From Lithospermum erythrorhizon (lineage: Eukaryota; Streptophyta; Magnoliopsida; Boraginales; Boraginaceae), in assembly GCA_019722365.1 (NCBI GenBank), contig JADFUC010000750.1:558001-622000 (forward strand): DNA of 64,000 nt. The letters run 5' to 3'. This document shows, piece by piece, positions 12,344-25,300 of the stretch (its first letter is position 1; each line of letters opens with the position of its first letter). A program made the position numbers and the translations under genes. Under the pieces are notes generated by a model. It worked only from the letters and a program-made list of their open reading frames with translations, was not told the origin of the DNA and did no database searches.

Positions 12344-13330
12344 GGTTACACAATCAACCTTCCCAGTTTCGAGTATAAAACCTCATATGCAATTGCTTGT
12401 TTGTTGTTCAAACACCATTGCTTCCAAAATCAGAGGTTCCTGTGATTTTAACAAGAAACTCTACATATCCCCAAATATGTAATTTCAACAAATGTGTTTT
12501 CTTCTTCTGAAAAAAAATTAGCCCATCGGACAATTTTGCAATTGCAGCTAAGAACAACTTAATACAATAATACTCACATGTTTGATTTTTTTTTTCAACC
12601 ACCATGTACCAATAATCTACATTAACATGATTTTGGACAAAACTTATTCATTCACTACCCTCTTGATACTAATGCATAATAATTCAAAAAAGTTGCATAA
12701 GAAATAAATATATAGAAAAATGCAATCTTCTAATGCATGCCTAGAATTTGGATAATAAAAACCATCATGATCAATATTCAAACACATCCTTCAAGGTGTT
12801 AAACTATTTCTATAGTTATTTTCAAGACAAAAATAGGCTGCGAACTATCCTAGCCATTAACTGTTAAAATGCATTGGTGCATGTTAATATAATTTCGAGA
12901 CGAAACTTGAAGACAAACTACTTTCTAATTCATTAACCCAGTAAATATAAAATCACTATGATCTGATTTTCTTTAAATATTTTTATGATATGTTGTTTTA
13001 CATGATTCATTTATATGTGATCTTTGATAATAACAACATCATTATTGTAATGCATTGAATGGAAAAGGGTACCTGGAATGAATTCTTGATTTTCCCTTGG
13101 TGAAAAAGACAATTTGTATATTTTAGAGTAAAATAAATCATTAGAATTCTGAAAAGAGAATAAAAAAATTGGTATAGATTTGGGTTGGTTTGTGGAGACG
13201 ATGATGGAGGGAGGAATAATAAAGAGAAAGATTCGGAAATTGAAAAAAAAAAGAGTGGGAGAGCACCAATGCTTCAAACTACGCGGCATCAACCTAGGAA
13301 TGGGTATTTATATGTATAAAAATATGTTAT
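12344..13330 (-). promoter_or_regulatory. Leader and promoter region of the Raf-like kinase gene
   Basis: On the minus strand a TATA-like TTTTTATACATATAAATA lies at about 13304-13325, followed by a CT-rich leader from about 13290. A good donor CCAG|GTACCC lies at about 13073, which suggests a 5' UTR intron whose acceptor lies before the ATG at 12343. The acceptor could not be placed. Transcript data would be needed to fix the start site. Confidence 0.4.
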
Positions 13331-14399
13331 TAAACCAATATATTTCTTTAATGTAATAAATAATTACATTTTTACTTCAATTATTACTCCCTCAATTCCA
13401 TTTTATTTATGTAAATTTGAAATAATTTCACAATTTGAATTTTTCATTTATTGCATAAGTCACAAATTGATCGAAAAATAAAAATTCATTTTGAGATTTT
13501 TGTTTAAGAAAAACTCCCTTAAAAATTAAAATAAAGTAAATATTAAAAAACTTTTATCTTTTCAATTGTAATTTAATTATACTGGTAGGAGATATTCTTA
13601 CAAAATGGATATTTTATAATAATAATATCTTGGGATACAATTTTTGTATATTAAGGAGTCCGAGGGGTATCGGACAGAACTCGGGTGGTGGGTTCGGTCC
13701 GGGATGAGTCGGGCTAACTTGCCGGATCCACTTGATAATGGTGGATTAGAGAATTAGAGGCCCTTGTTATGTCTGGCTGCACTTGGACACAACCCATCTC
13801 CATTCATGTGATAGATGAGCAAAGTTGTTTGACAAGAAATCCATGTCTAGTTAGGTCCAAATGATGAGAGTTAAACCACCACTCAATTCGATTCCTTATT
13901 AGGCAAGGATCAAATTTAAGGAATAAGAAAATCATCCTTTTTATTAGTTCGAGCTAGGACTGAATTGATTGTCAACTTGCCATCCAATAAATAGTCAAAT
14001 ATGTGTTGATAATATCACGATTCATTATATTACCTCGTAAGTAAATCGTAGCTGCTAAATACAGTCGCAAAAAATTATTAAGTAAATAGATTATCTAGTA
14101 TGAAATTTGGTCAAGAATGTGATGGGAATAATGTTCCCATGCTAATAAAAATTAATGTTGTTCTGTAATAATTTATTTTACTCCTTGATTGCTTATTCAT
14201 AAGTGTCAAGGAATTGTTATTATCACCCGCATGAAATACTGTTATGATGCGTTTGTGAAGGCATGGTCGAGTTACTACTGTATGTCCAATAAATTTAGGC
14301 ATAAAATGAGATATTATGTGTTAGATAATTGAAGGCATACAAAGTTTGAACGAACAAGACACTTGATGGCCGTTAAACTACTAGTAAATGGTGTAACAT
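13331..14399. other. Spacer, partly repeat-like
   Basis: A TTACTCCCTCAATTCC at about 13385 looks like one end of a Stowaway-type MITE, but no matching right end was found. From 13650 to 13900 the DNA is more GC-rich (GAGTCCGAGGGGTATCGG, GGTCCGGGATGAGTCGGG), unlike its surroundings. It may be a transposon remnant, but nothing is recognised. Confidence 0.35.
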
Positions 14400-14640
14400 T
14401 AAAGTAATCTCTTCATCATGACATAGCTCAACTGATAAAAAAACTGTTACAGATATTAATACTCTCACCCCTCATGAGCGAGCCGACCTCAGATTTAAAT
14501 TAAGTAAAAAGAATATCTGGGCCTCTATCAATCGGTAAAATATCCCGCTATTAACTCTTCCTCGTATATACCAGTGCATCGCTGCAAGGAATTCGCTTAC
14601 AATTTTATTGAAGTAATGTCTTAAAGTAAGCCCCGGTTTT
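14400..14640 (+). repeat. Possible tRNA-derived SINE remnant
   Basis: GACATAGCTCAACTGATAAA resembles a polymerase III A box and GACCTCAGATTTAAATT, about 45 bp downstream, a degraded B box. There is no clear poly(A) tail or target duplication. This call is tentative. Confidence 0.3.
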
Positions 14641-15512
14641 TCTCATAACCTCAGCCGTGACTTCCGGTAGACGAAACAACGAAATTCGTCGTCAATCACT
14701 AATAATTGAACTTCCCCACCACCAACCTCCCTTCCAGCTATACTTTTCTTCCTTTATTTTTATTGCTAGTGGTTGGCCCTATTTATTATACGTATGTTCA
14801 TACTCACACCGTATCTTCAAATTAGTACCATGCAATTAGTACGGAAACAAGAATTAGTGGCAATATATGTAAAGACTACAATTAATCAAGGTTTTGCTTT
14901 AGTTGCTTTAAAACAATATTTAACCTCTGTCTTTTAATTCAGTTTTCTGGATACCTATGTTAATTTAGTGTCCAAAATGCACATTCATTTTTATACGAGT
15001 ATATTTCTATATGGTGCCCGATCTAGGTACTTTTTAATTTAAAACTTTATATTTTTTCAATCTCAAGTGAATTGTCGTGGTGAACCAATTTAAAGTTAAT
15101 AGGTTTGTAATCTCATTATTAGCTCTTAACTTGTCCAATTAACTTATCTCATTCAGATTGGTCAATTTGTCCACCCAACTTAGTTTTCATATGAATTTCT
15201 CATCTATTAAACATCTATTATCCGATAAGATTCCAATCAGATTTTAGACCTAACGATTTATTCGGATAAAATTCTATTATTTGGAACCGTAAAATCATAA
15301 TATCATACATATCCAGGTACTCATATTATTTATAAATAAAGCCTATCATAAAAATTGAGAATAATATAGCAATAATAGAATGAAACAAATAAAACAAGTC
15401 CAACACCTCTTTGGGAAATCTAACCATACCTTAGTCAAAGGGAATTCAAAGAGTTAAAGTTAGTTAGTAAACGTTGCCGTCAAAATTAACGCCTGTCAGA
15501 AAACCCAGTGAC
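14641..15512. other. Upstream region of the pectate lyase gene
   Basis: AT-rich DNA without a supported gene. It should contain the distal promoter of the pectate lyase gene; no specific site can be named. Confidence 0.4.
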
Positions 15513-15520
15513 TCTATAAA
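15513..15520 (+). promoter_or_regulatory. Likely TATA box of the pectate lyase gene
   Basis: TCTATAAA lies about 140 bp upstream of the start codon at 15660. A pyrimidine-rich leader (about 15560-15600) follows, as expected for a plant 5' UTR. Confidence 0.5.
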
Positions 15521-15659
15521 GGAGGTCGTTATGTTGGGTTTAGAGCTTCAGAAATGAGCCTTCTCTGTTTCTCTTCTTCCCTTTGCTCTATTCTATGCAC
15601 ATTTTTCTATTTTTCCAAAACACTAAAACTTTAGAACAAAAACAAGTGGAAAATAGAAA

Positions 15660-18600
15660 ATGACGTCCAAGAAAACCAAAAGTAATGTTTTTATCACTCT
15701 ATGTTCTCTTATATTCATTGTTTTCTTTGTCGGTTCGGTTTCTGTTCGAGCTGGAAACAATGAAGACAAAGCTCCTTCTCGTATTAGGTATCATTTTTTT
15801 TCATTTATCGTAAATTGTCACATTTGATCATTTTAGATGCATTTTAGGAAATTGTAAACTTTAACTTGTATTAAAACTAGACAATGTTCATATGATGGAG
15901 GAAGTAATTTTTCAAATATTTAGCAAACTAAACGGATCATATCTCCATTATTAAAGTTCAGATTGTTAAACTTCGTATAACACTTTATGCTACAATTGAT
16001 CTTCATTAAGATCAAGCCACTTAGTCATACTTTTTTAATTACTTTATAACCATAGTCGATAAACAATACATCTGTTACGATATTAGTCACGGTATAGCAT
16101 GAAATGTCATATAAAATGTAATATATGGTTCAAAATCATTATATTAGTTATGTTTTTCTTTTCATTGTGAATATATAAAGCTGCATTTGGAATTTATAAT
16201 CTATTTTAAATTTATAATTGTTTTTGCAGTGATGTGGAGAAAGAGGAGCTTGAGCGTTCATACAATGCAACAATGGCAGCAAGGTAATTTATTCAGAATC
16301 TTCATCTTTTACCTCATTGGATCCTTCTCTTACATCCGTCGAGATCTCAACCGTTGATTTTGTGACAGAAGATTTGTATGATTACTGGTAGTCGTTGGAT
16401 CCGTTGAACAACTAAATAAACTAGAATAACAAACAGTATCTCAACTGTAAAATTCAATGTGAAATTCCAATTTCACCCTCCCTCAGAACATGTAAATTAA
16501 TTGGTATAATTATGTGTGAATTTGCGGAATTATAGCAAAATGTGGATTTTCCACTACCTTGAGCAGTGGACAAACATTCTAAACACAACATGCAGATTAA
16601 TACTCTCATCCCACATTTTACTTGATCATAGAATAAAAATTATTTTATTAAAAACTTGATTAATATTATTAATATATTCTAAAAAGTAACTTTATCAAAA
16701 AATATTTTAATTAATTATAAAAATAAAAAGTATTTTATTAAGGGATAAAAGTGAAAAGATTAAAATAAAGTTATATTAAAATCTTATATGGTCAAGTAAA
16801 AAGAAAAGTAAAATTTTCTGTACATGATTAATTAAATTAATACTGAGGGAGTACTGTGGTTAGACAAGTGTCGGTTGCTTAAAACAGTACTTTTTAGACA
16901 AACCGAAATTACCCTTTATTTGTTTTTGACTTTTTTTTGCAACTTGCACTTTTTATTATGTTGATTGAAATTCCGTATTATATCTTCGTTTGGATAAAAC
17001 ATGATCATGGTAATTGACTAATTGGTACATGGTCGATTTAGTTGAGATACCCTGATTTATGTAATAATAAACAGGTCTTAATTTTTATTTTACCTTGGGA
17101 ATCTATTTGGAGCAACTTGGGTACTTGCAAAAAAATCAATAATTTTCTCAATCCATGTTCGATAACGACACTTCAATTATAGATGAAAGTGGTGTCAAAA
17201 TTACAAACATAATGTAATAGATGTGTACATATTTCGGGCAAAAGTTTAATTAATGTGCATGTTGGTTTGATGATCAGATTGGCAGAGGTCGAGGAAGCTT
17301 TGAGTAGACATGCAGTTGATGATCCTGAAGAGATTGCTTCTATGCTTGAACTGTAAGCCATTTTTTGTTCTTCATTGGTTTAATGGTTTCAATAAATTCC
17401 ATAGTGCATTAAATGGACATGGATTATGGTAGTTCCATAATAAAATGTGGTCATAGTTTCTTAATAAAAATGTGCTCTCCTACTCCTTTATGAATCTAGT
17501 ACTATTATAAAGTATGACCTAGATGATATTTTATCGTACTATATATTCTATTCATTCTCGACCATTTATATGATTCACATTGTGGAATATATGCAATTTA
17601 TGAGATATAGTCACCTCTGTTATCATGTGCTGTATCTGTAGGACAATGTAGTCTGCTCTCAAACTTTACCAATTAAAATAAGTTAAATAATACTCCTGTA
17701 AAGTTATCAATTGACTGGTGTCACAAGATTACTGGCATTAGTATTGTATGTAAATTGGAACATTTATTACTTCAATCAGAAATGCATGTGCTTGTAGCAA
17801 AAGCAGTAAAAGAAAAGAACAATTTATTGGTGCATGCCTGTGAATGGCTACATTCTTCTAAGAGGACTTGTGTTTTGGAACAAGTTTTTCATTCTTTATT
17901 CTTTTTCTTTCACATGATAGCATCAGGCATGCTTGGCAATAAAATAAAATTTCTTCCAATCTTTAGTAAGAAATTAATAATGGACCAAAAAGAAAAAACT
18001 TCACATTGCCATCATAAATCGTTTTACAAGAAAGTTCATTTTGCAGAGATTCAGAAATTTTGCATGCAATCTGTCACATTGATAATGATTGCAAAGGTTG
18101 TGTGAGTAATGATTTTTTTTTTTAAAAGTTTGGAAATGATTGGTCATGGACTCTCTTTTTTCTTATAGGAGTGTAAAGAATAGTACTGAGAGGCGAAAAC
18201 TTGGATATTTCTCATGCGGAACTGGGAATCCCATTGATGATTGCTGGCGTTGTGATCGCAATTGGCACAAGAATCGCAAGCGTCTTGCAGACTGTGGCAT
18301 TGGTTTTGGAAGAAATGCTATTGGTGGCCGTGATGGTCGATTCTATGTTGTTACTGATTCTCGCGATGACGACCCTGTCAACCCGAGACCTGGGACTCTT
18401 CGCCATGCTGTTATCCAGGACAAGCCTTTGTGGATTGTGTTTAAGCGCCATATGGTTATTACACTGAAGCAGGAATTGATAGTGAACAGCTTCAAGACCA
18501 TTGATGGGCGTGGTGCAAACGTTCATATTGCTAATGGAGGATGCATTACAGTTCAATTTGTGACAAATGTGATAATCCATGGTCTGCATATTCATGATTG

Positions 18601-19586
18601 TAAACGAACTGGGAATGCCATGGTTAGGAGCTCTCCATCTCATTATGGATGGAGAACAGTTGCTGATGGTGATGCTATTTCCATCTTTGGCTCAAGCCAT
18701 ATTTGGGTTGACCACAATTCCCTTTCGAACTGTGCTGATGGCCTAGTTGATGCGGTCATGGGTTCAACCGCGATTACCATTTCTAACAACTACTTTACCC
18801 ACCATAACGAGGTAGAATTGCCTTTATTTCCATCTTTTTTGATGGATTCACATTGATGAAATTGCCTTTATTGTTAGACCTAACTCTTGGAGAGACAAAT
18901 GCATAGGTTATATTGTTGGGCCATAGTGATTCCTATGTCAGAGACAAGCAGATGCAGGCGACAATTGCATACAATCACTTTGGTGAAGGCCTAATTCAGA
19001 GAATGCCAAGGTAATTGATCTCTGACTTTAGTGTTTTGTGGTTTAAGGTTGTACGAGTGGATTCATATTTATGGGACAAAATGAGAATTTTACAGAACAA
19101 AATCATTTGCATTTCAGGTGTAGGCATGGGTATTTTCATGTGGTGAACAATGATTATACTCACTGGGAAATGTATGCTATCGGTGGAAGTGCAGCACCGA
19201 CAATCAACAGCCAGGGAAATCGATACCTTGCACCAGCTAATCGCTTTGCTAAAGAGGTATTGTACTACTAATAGATCTATTACCTAATGAAACCATTACT
19301 CATGACTATCTGAAATATGGATTGGTGTGTGTAACAATAACATATTTTGGTCTAATTTTGGAAGGTGACAAAGAGGCTTGACGCTGATCATGGTAGATGG
19401 AAAGGTTGGCACTGGAGATCAGAGGGCGACCTAATGCTTAACGGAGCCTACTTTACTCCATCTGGAGCTGGAGCCTCAGCAAGCTATGCCAGAGCTTCGA
19501 GTTTGGGTGCCAAATCCTCTTCCATGGTCGCCTCAATAACTTCTGGCGCTGGTGTCCTTGGCTGCACCAGAGGGCATCCGTGCTAG
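15660..19586 (+). CDS. Pectate lyase (polysaccharide lyase family 1), seven exons
   Basis: Exons: 15660-15787, 16230-16283, 17278-17352, 18169-18811, 18907-19010, 19118-19256, 19365-19586. All introns are GT-AG and phases agree, giving 454 aa. The enzyme cleaves de-esterified homogalacturonan by beta-elimination in the cell wall and needs calcium. Residues 1-31 form a signal peptide with a hydrophobic core. A short N-terminal region (about 35-90) precedes the catalytic beta-helix. Seen motifs: [18 protein letters not shown] (265-282), with Asp276 and Asp280 placed as calcium ligands; [18 protein letters not shown] across the exon 4/5 junction; [17 protein letters not shown] (332-348), with Arg332 and Arg337 in the RxPxxR motif of the active site. 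Length and exon layout fit plant pectate-lyase-like proteins. The TAG at 19584-19586 ends in GHPC. Nothing in the coding sequence looks broken. Confidence 0.95.
16600..16853. mobile_element. Stowaway-like MITE in pectate lyase intron 2
   Basis: TACTCTCATCCCACATTTTA on the left and ACTGAGGGAGTA on the right are imperfect inverted termini beside TA. The interior is AT-rich and noncoding. It lies wholly in intron 2 (16284-17277) and does not affect splice sites. Confidence 0.6.
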
Positions 19587-19626
19587 CTATAACATCAACA
19601 CAATTAAGAAGTGAAATGAGTCCCTT

Positions 19627-20211
19627 CGATCCCTTTGTTTCTTTCATTGTTTTCAGATTGTTTATTAAGTCTAGTTTTAGTCTCATCATTATGCATACTA
19701 CATTACATGTCCATGTTGTACTCCATTCTTTGACAGTCATCCTCCAAATATGTCCATTTAAGCTTGGCAAGTGTACACTTCATTTTTGCACTGTCAATTC
19801 ATTGCTCAGTCGATATGTCGTGCCATTCTCCTTTTTTCGCAAATCTGCCTGCTTCAGTTGAAACAAAACAATGATATTCCAGAGCGGGCGCGAAAGCGTT
19901 GTTCAGGCCCTTGTCGATCCCTTTGTTTCTTTCATTGTTTTCAGATTGTTTATTAAGTCTAGTTTTAGTCTCATCATTATGCATACTACATTACATGTCC
20001 ATGTTGTACTCCATTCTTTGACAGTCATCCTCCAAATATGTCCATTTAAGCTTGGCAAGTGTACACTTCATTTTTGCACTGTCAATTCATTGCCTGGGGT
20101 CGATATGTCGTGCTATTCTCCCTTTTTTTCGCAAATCTGCCTGCTTCCAGTTGGAAACAAACAATATATCCCAGGAGCGGGCGCGAAAGTGTTAGCTCAG
20201 GGCCCTTGTCG
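19627..20211. repeat. Imperfect tandem duplication after the pectate lyase stop codon
   Basis: Copy 1 (19627-19914) and copy 2 (19915 to about 20211) share CGATCCCTTTGTTTCTTTCA and stay identical for about 180 bp, then differ mostly by small insertions and deletions. Examples are GCTCAGTCGAT versus GCCTGGGGTCGAT, CTTCAGTTGAAAC versus CTTCCAGTTGGAAAC, and GTTGTTCAGGCCC versus GTTAGCTCAGGGCCC. Copy 1 probably holds the native 3' UTR. The mismatches cluster at one end and include homopolymers, and a run of C follows copy 2, so an assembly or read-error origin is possible. Confidence 0.85.
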
Positions 20212-21105
20212 TCCCCCCCCCTCCTTTTTCTTGATTGATTTATCATCTCAACATTTCCGCATCACACTGAATTTTTCTCTCCTGTTTGTGATTTTCCTTT
20301 AACGGTCTTGGCTTTTTAGTACATAGTGAGTGATTCATTACTTCAATTTTTTTTTTAAAAAGATTTGAGTGAGACAGGATCTATTATTATTATTGACCTT
20401 TATTTTGAAACATTTACTTTGCTTATGTCAATGAAAACCAATTGTGTGTCCTCTTTATGTTTCCTTTACCTTTACGCTTTTGGCAATGAAATTATTGTTC
20501 CATGTGCACTCTATTTCCGCTGATTGCGATTTTTGGCCTTAATGATCACAGATTTATCTTACGACTTTCATGTTACAAAGATAAATTGAGATCTTACTAA
20601 GCAAATTGGTTGACTATTTATTATCATATGGTCTCAAATTCTATCATGATGAATTCTCATAAAGGTGAATAAAAGTGAGATGTCTCATAGGATCCTCATT
20701 TCCATAATCTAATTGAACTTCCGCCATTACGGTCATACGTAGTCGTTCTCATAAATTTGAAATAGTGATGGCCGCCGATGGGGAAAGTGGACACAAATTT
20801 GTGGAAAATGTGTGAGGAAAAAATTATGTGTAACTGAAAAATACTTTTCCACAAAAAAGTATTATAAAAAAAATCAAACAAAAACCAAAATTAGCACTAC
20901 TCGAGTCTTAACTTGGAAAGAGTGAACTATTCTCTATAATTTTCAAGGAAAAAAAGGTATATACACCTCAAATATATTTTCAAGACGGCGGTGCTACAAG
21001 AAGAGGTTCACAAATAAATCACAACTGTTGAGACTAATGAGTCATATACAATTATTAGGATTATTGAATTAAGAGCTAAATTGTTACATGATATTTTATT
21101 CTAAA
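20212..21105. other. Spacer without recognised features
   Basis: AT-rich DNA with no gene or clear repeat between the duplicated 3' region and the G-patch remnant. Confidence 0.4.
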
Positions 21106-21788
21106 TTAAGTATCCCATCCTGTAGCAACAATCACACGCTCCCTAAAACCCCAGTATGAGAATTTGTCCCCAGGCCGAGTGAATTGACCATTTAGAGTGA
21201 GGGGGTAAGGTCTCATTGGATAGTCAAATGGAACACCTTCTTTCTTGCTCAAGCTTTATCAAATCGAATTTGTTTCTGTTTTTTAAAATCCAATATAGTT
21301 GAACGGTAGCAATTCCATGAGTATGATTTTGTGTCCGAATTTCGTGATCAAGGACGTAAGATGGTAGGGACGGATCTAGCTCATTCGAGGTGGTGGTTCA
21401 AAATATAAATTGATTTTTTTGAGTTTTTTAATGTATTATTAATAAAATATTATGTCACAGTGAACTATCAAAAACGAATTTGAAGTAGTTAAGGTTCAAA
21501 AATTGTGGTAATGAATTATCAAAAGATGGATTATAGACTTATAACTACTAATGAGCTAATAAAATAAAAATTGTAGTTGATAAGAGTTGAACCCAATACC
21601 TCAATGATACATATAAATATATTTATCAATTAAGTTATTCATGTTTTTTTGTAGTTTGACGGAACCACCTTGAACAAAGCCGTGTAAGATGGAGTGCCTC
21701 GACTTTGTCGACCTAATCCTTCTCCCCTCTTGTATCCCATATTTTCCATCATCTTCATTATGTGACTATTCTCAAGAACGTTTTCACC
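21106..21788 (-). pseudogene. G-patch domain gene fragment, interrupted
   Basis: On the minus strand a splice-like TTTTTCAG at about 21790 is followed by an open stretch with MKMMENMGYKRGEGLGR (about 21775-21715), which has the G-patch spacing (MGYKxGEGLG). It continues into RGTP. After a 319-bp insertion, reading goes on through YVLDHEIRTQNHTHG. A one-base frame change near 21250 then leads to EGVPFDYPMRPYPLTLNG and ends GWDT plus stop (21106-21108). G-patch domains bind RNA or activate DEAH helicases, and also occur in some retroelement polyproteins. Only the last exon is seen; upstream exons were not found. The insertion and frame change indicate a pseudogene. The parent protein is not recognised. 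Confidence 0.6.
21365..21683. mobile_element. Small insertion with 9-bp target duplication
   Basis: GTAAGATGG occurs at 21356-21364 and again at 21684-21692, flanking a 319-bp block that starts TAGGGACGGATCTAG and ends GAACAAAGCCGT. Removing the block and one duplicate makes the G-patch reading continue, so this is a real insertion. A duplication of 8-9 bp fits hAT or Mutator-type elements. Termini are only weakly inverted (GAGGTGGTGGTTC versus the reverse complement AAGGTGGTTCCGTC). Confidence 0.75.
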
Positions 21789-22399
21789 CTGAAAAACAAA
21801 TTTTCAAAGCTAGACATGATCAAAAATCGTACTTAAAATGGAATATATAGACCAATTATGTATGTATATATAACAATTAACACGATATATAGTAGTGATT
21901 AATATTAATGCAAAACTTAATCTCTCTATGGTTAATGCATGTCAACAAGTCGGCTTGAATTGATGGACATAATGGTTGAAACTTGAAAGGCAGATGACCT
22001 CAAAAAATGAAGCCAATGCAAAGTGTCGTTTTCCTTTCTATGAATCATGAATATGGTAGTAGCTAGAAAGAGCTAGCTAATCATGATAAGTGAGTTTGAA
22101 TCCTAATCCGAATATATGAAAAATATTAACAATCCTAACATATATGAAAGTCCTTCAATGTCTAAACTAAAAAACATCTTGGATATCCTCTGATGAGTAA
22201 TATATATGGAGTATATAACAATACAGATAAATAATATCTGATATTAATTCAAGAAAGAGTCATTATTAGATCCAAGTTTTACGATTTCACCTCCGATTAC
22301 CTTATTAGCTACATCAAACTGCAAGCCAAGGAAAATATATGCATGGGTTCTTAGCATAACATATTAACGTGTAATACTATGAAAATGCACCTATGACGC
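21789..22399. other. Spacer without recognised features
   Basis: AT-rich DNA. No upstream exons of the G-patch fragment could be recognised here. Confidence 0.35.
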
Positions 22400-25300
22400 C
22401 GGGTGAAATACTACACCAAAGCAGGTCGGTATAATGGGTGTCGGTTTAAAGACCCGTTTTTTATTTGGGCCTCGATGTCGGGTACGCATTTTTACGCTCT
22501 TTTAATTAAAAAAATTGAAAATTAATGTATTTACCGACACCAAACCGACGCCCCTTCCGTCTATAAATTAAAAAAAACCTAATTTTTTTTACATTTTATT
22601 TTTTACACTTAATTACCCCCACCTGGGCCACACCTCGATACCGACGATGCACACTGACACTCACCGCTTCTACTCAATAAAAAAAAAAGGTTCTTTTTTC
22701 GCTTTTTTGTTTATTGTTTTTAATTGTTTGTTTTTATAATTACTTGTATGTTTAATTGTTTGTTATTATATGTTTAATTACGATCTACTTTTTGGCTTCG
22801 GTTTTGTTAAGGTTTTAATTAGTTGTTGTATAATTGCTTAATTCTATTAATTATAAATTTAATTCGTTTTAAATTAATTTTTATTTCGGATTTATTCATT
22901 TTACTTGTTAATTTGTATAGTTATGTTTAATTCATTTTTAATTCGGGTTTTTATTAGTTGATTGAATTGGGAATTTATTGGTTTTGTTTTTAATTGATCG
23001 AATCGGGTAATTGAATTGTCATTACTTAATTGAATTGGATTGAGTTTGAATTAGATTAGATTTGAGTTCGATTGAGATCACTGATTTGAAATTGAATTTT
23101 ATTTAATTGATAGAATTGACAATTGAATTGAGTTTGAATTTGGATTTGATTTGAATTATATTTGTTTGAATTAGATTAAATCGAACGTTAATTGAATTGA
23201 ATTGAGTTTGAAATTGATAAAGAATTAGTTTGAATTGAGTTTGAATTCAGATTTGAGTTTGAATGTTGTTTGAATTAGACGAATTGGCTCAATTAGATCG
23301 GAAGTCCGAATTAGATCGAATTGGAAATTAATTGGATTTGGGTTTGAATGTTGCTCAATTAGATCAATTGGGTTTGAATTAGACTAGTTTGAATTGAATC
23401 CTAACGAGTCTCGAATTGCCTTAACTAGATTTTATTTAATGTCGTTTTGAATTTGACTGAATTGAGTTTTGACTTAGATTCGAGTTTGAATCGAGTTTGA
23501 ATTAGATCATTTTGTATTGATTTGAATCGAATTGAGTTGAATGATGTTGTTTTAATTTTGATGGAATTTGAATTTTGAAAATCCAGGTTTCATGGCCCTC
23601 GTGGCGTGCGACCAGGTCGGCTAGTTGGCCACGACGGAGCAACAAGAGAGTGGACGTCACGAAGAGGCCTGGGGGCGCTCCATCCGCACTCTGGTGGATC
23701 GAGCCAACCATCGGGCCCATGCCTAGACATAGCGTACTACCTATCGATTCAGACGATATCTACGAGCACGCCGTTGATATCCGCGGTTAACGCCATCGAG
23801 ACCGCGAGCACGGCCTAATCGGCCAAAGAGACTGCAAAGACGACCGAGTAGTCAAGATCGTCAGTCATACGCCGACGAGGCGGTAGACATCCGACGACTG
23901 GGTCGAAGGATCTAGGACGTTATGGTTACCGGCCCTGGGCCTGAGGCTGTCGGGTACGTGGCCCGAGTAGGCCCAAGTTATCTCACTGCTGGGACAGAGG
24001 TTTGGCCGCCACTCAGAAGGAGCATAAGTGTATTTTATTTTTCAGCTTTATTCATTATTTATCATTTGTATCTAATAAAATCTGTTTGTTTATATTAGGC
24101 TTGCTGGGAAAGGGGCGAAGATTCTTCCGGAGCGAATAAAGAAGAGGTTGAAGATTTGTGGCCACACTGGGCGGCGAAGGACCAAAGCGCAAGGATGGTA
24201 TATTGAAGCTTTTGGTAAGTATGGTATTATAAAAGTTTTGTGCTTTTCGAATTGTGAAATTAGACTAACTTAATTTTGTATTTATTTCAAGATCGATATG
24301 AGATTCAAGGAGGGAGCATTTCATATGCCATGCAAATGTAGAGAATCCAACAAGTTGTTAAGTGGTGTGATCTGGCCGACGGCGGGAAGCAAGAATGCGC
24401 CAAGTATGCTGGGGCGTAGATGATTCCGCTGCTTCCTTATAGGACTCGCGGCTCCGATCGATCCAGACCCGGGGCTTGCGCGAGTAAGTATGTCACCTAC
24501 CGGTGCTAGGACGAGTAGCTGGCGATATCCCTCGGAGACTGCATTAATCAGATACCCCTGCCGGTGGCTGCATTGGGGTTCTTCAAGATTTCGAACAAGG
24601 TGGCCTTCATGGAGAGGTCCATGACGAGGTAAGTTTGAATTTTTTTCCTATTAAATTTGAATTTTCATTCTTGTAAGTTATTAACTATATTTTAATTGTG
24701 TTTTGTGGCGAGACTGAATCGTCACCGTTGAATATTCGCCTTGGTCTTAACCGTAAGAAGGACAAGGCTTACTGTGACGAACCGGACGGGGAAATTTACA
24801 ACCCGAGATTGGAGACCTTGTAAGTTTCAATTCTTTATACGTTAAATTTAAATTTCATTCTTTAAGTTTCAATTCTTTATAATGCTATTTATATTTCATT
24901 CTTATGTTTCAGTATAACTCGGCAGCATTTAGCACGCCGGGCATCAAGCCAATGGCACGGGTCGGACTTGGGGACGGTTGTGGTGCTCTTTCAGGGACAA
25001 GGCCAAGGATTGCATCACGAAATGAGGGCAAGATCGGGGAAAGGCCGAATTCTTGAGCGGTTATACCTCGCCATACCGAGATAGTTTGATGGACGCTGGG
25101 TCCATCTGAACCGCCTCCGGCCCTCGGTGATGCGCAGCTGGCCGGTTGTCGGAGTCGGAGGCGAGAACAGGTCCTCGAGGCTTCCGTGCCGATATGAAGG
25201 AAGTGGATCGCTGGCCTCATATAAACTGCGCCTGCTAAGGGCCATGTTCTAGGCTTGGGAGACTATCAGCGCCCTGCCTCGCCAGGATGCGGTACCAGAG

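Noticed and set aside
18212..18643. A 143-aa open frame on the minus strand within the pectate lyase gene
   Set aside because: It is opposite exon 4, whose plus-strand reading has all pectate lyase motifs; the antisense frame has no family features.
19627..20302. Plus-strand frames of 93 and 143 aa after the pectate lyase stop codon
   Set aside because: Both are translations of the two copies of the duplicated 3' region and have no protein-like features.
24909..25245. Two overlapping minus-strand frames of 76 and 103 aa
   Set aside because: They lie opposite the GC-rich decayed interior of the CACTA-like element and show no motif or start context.
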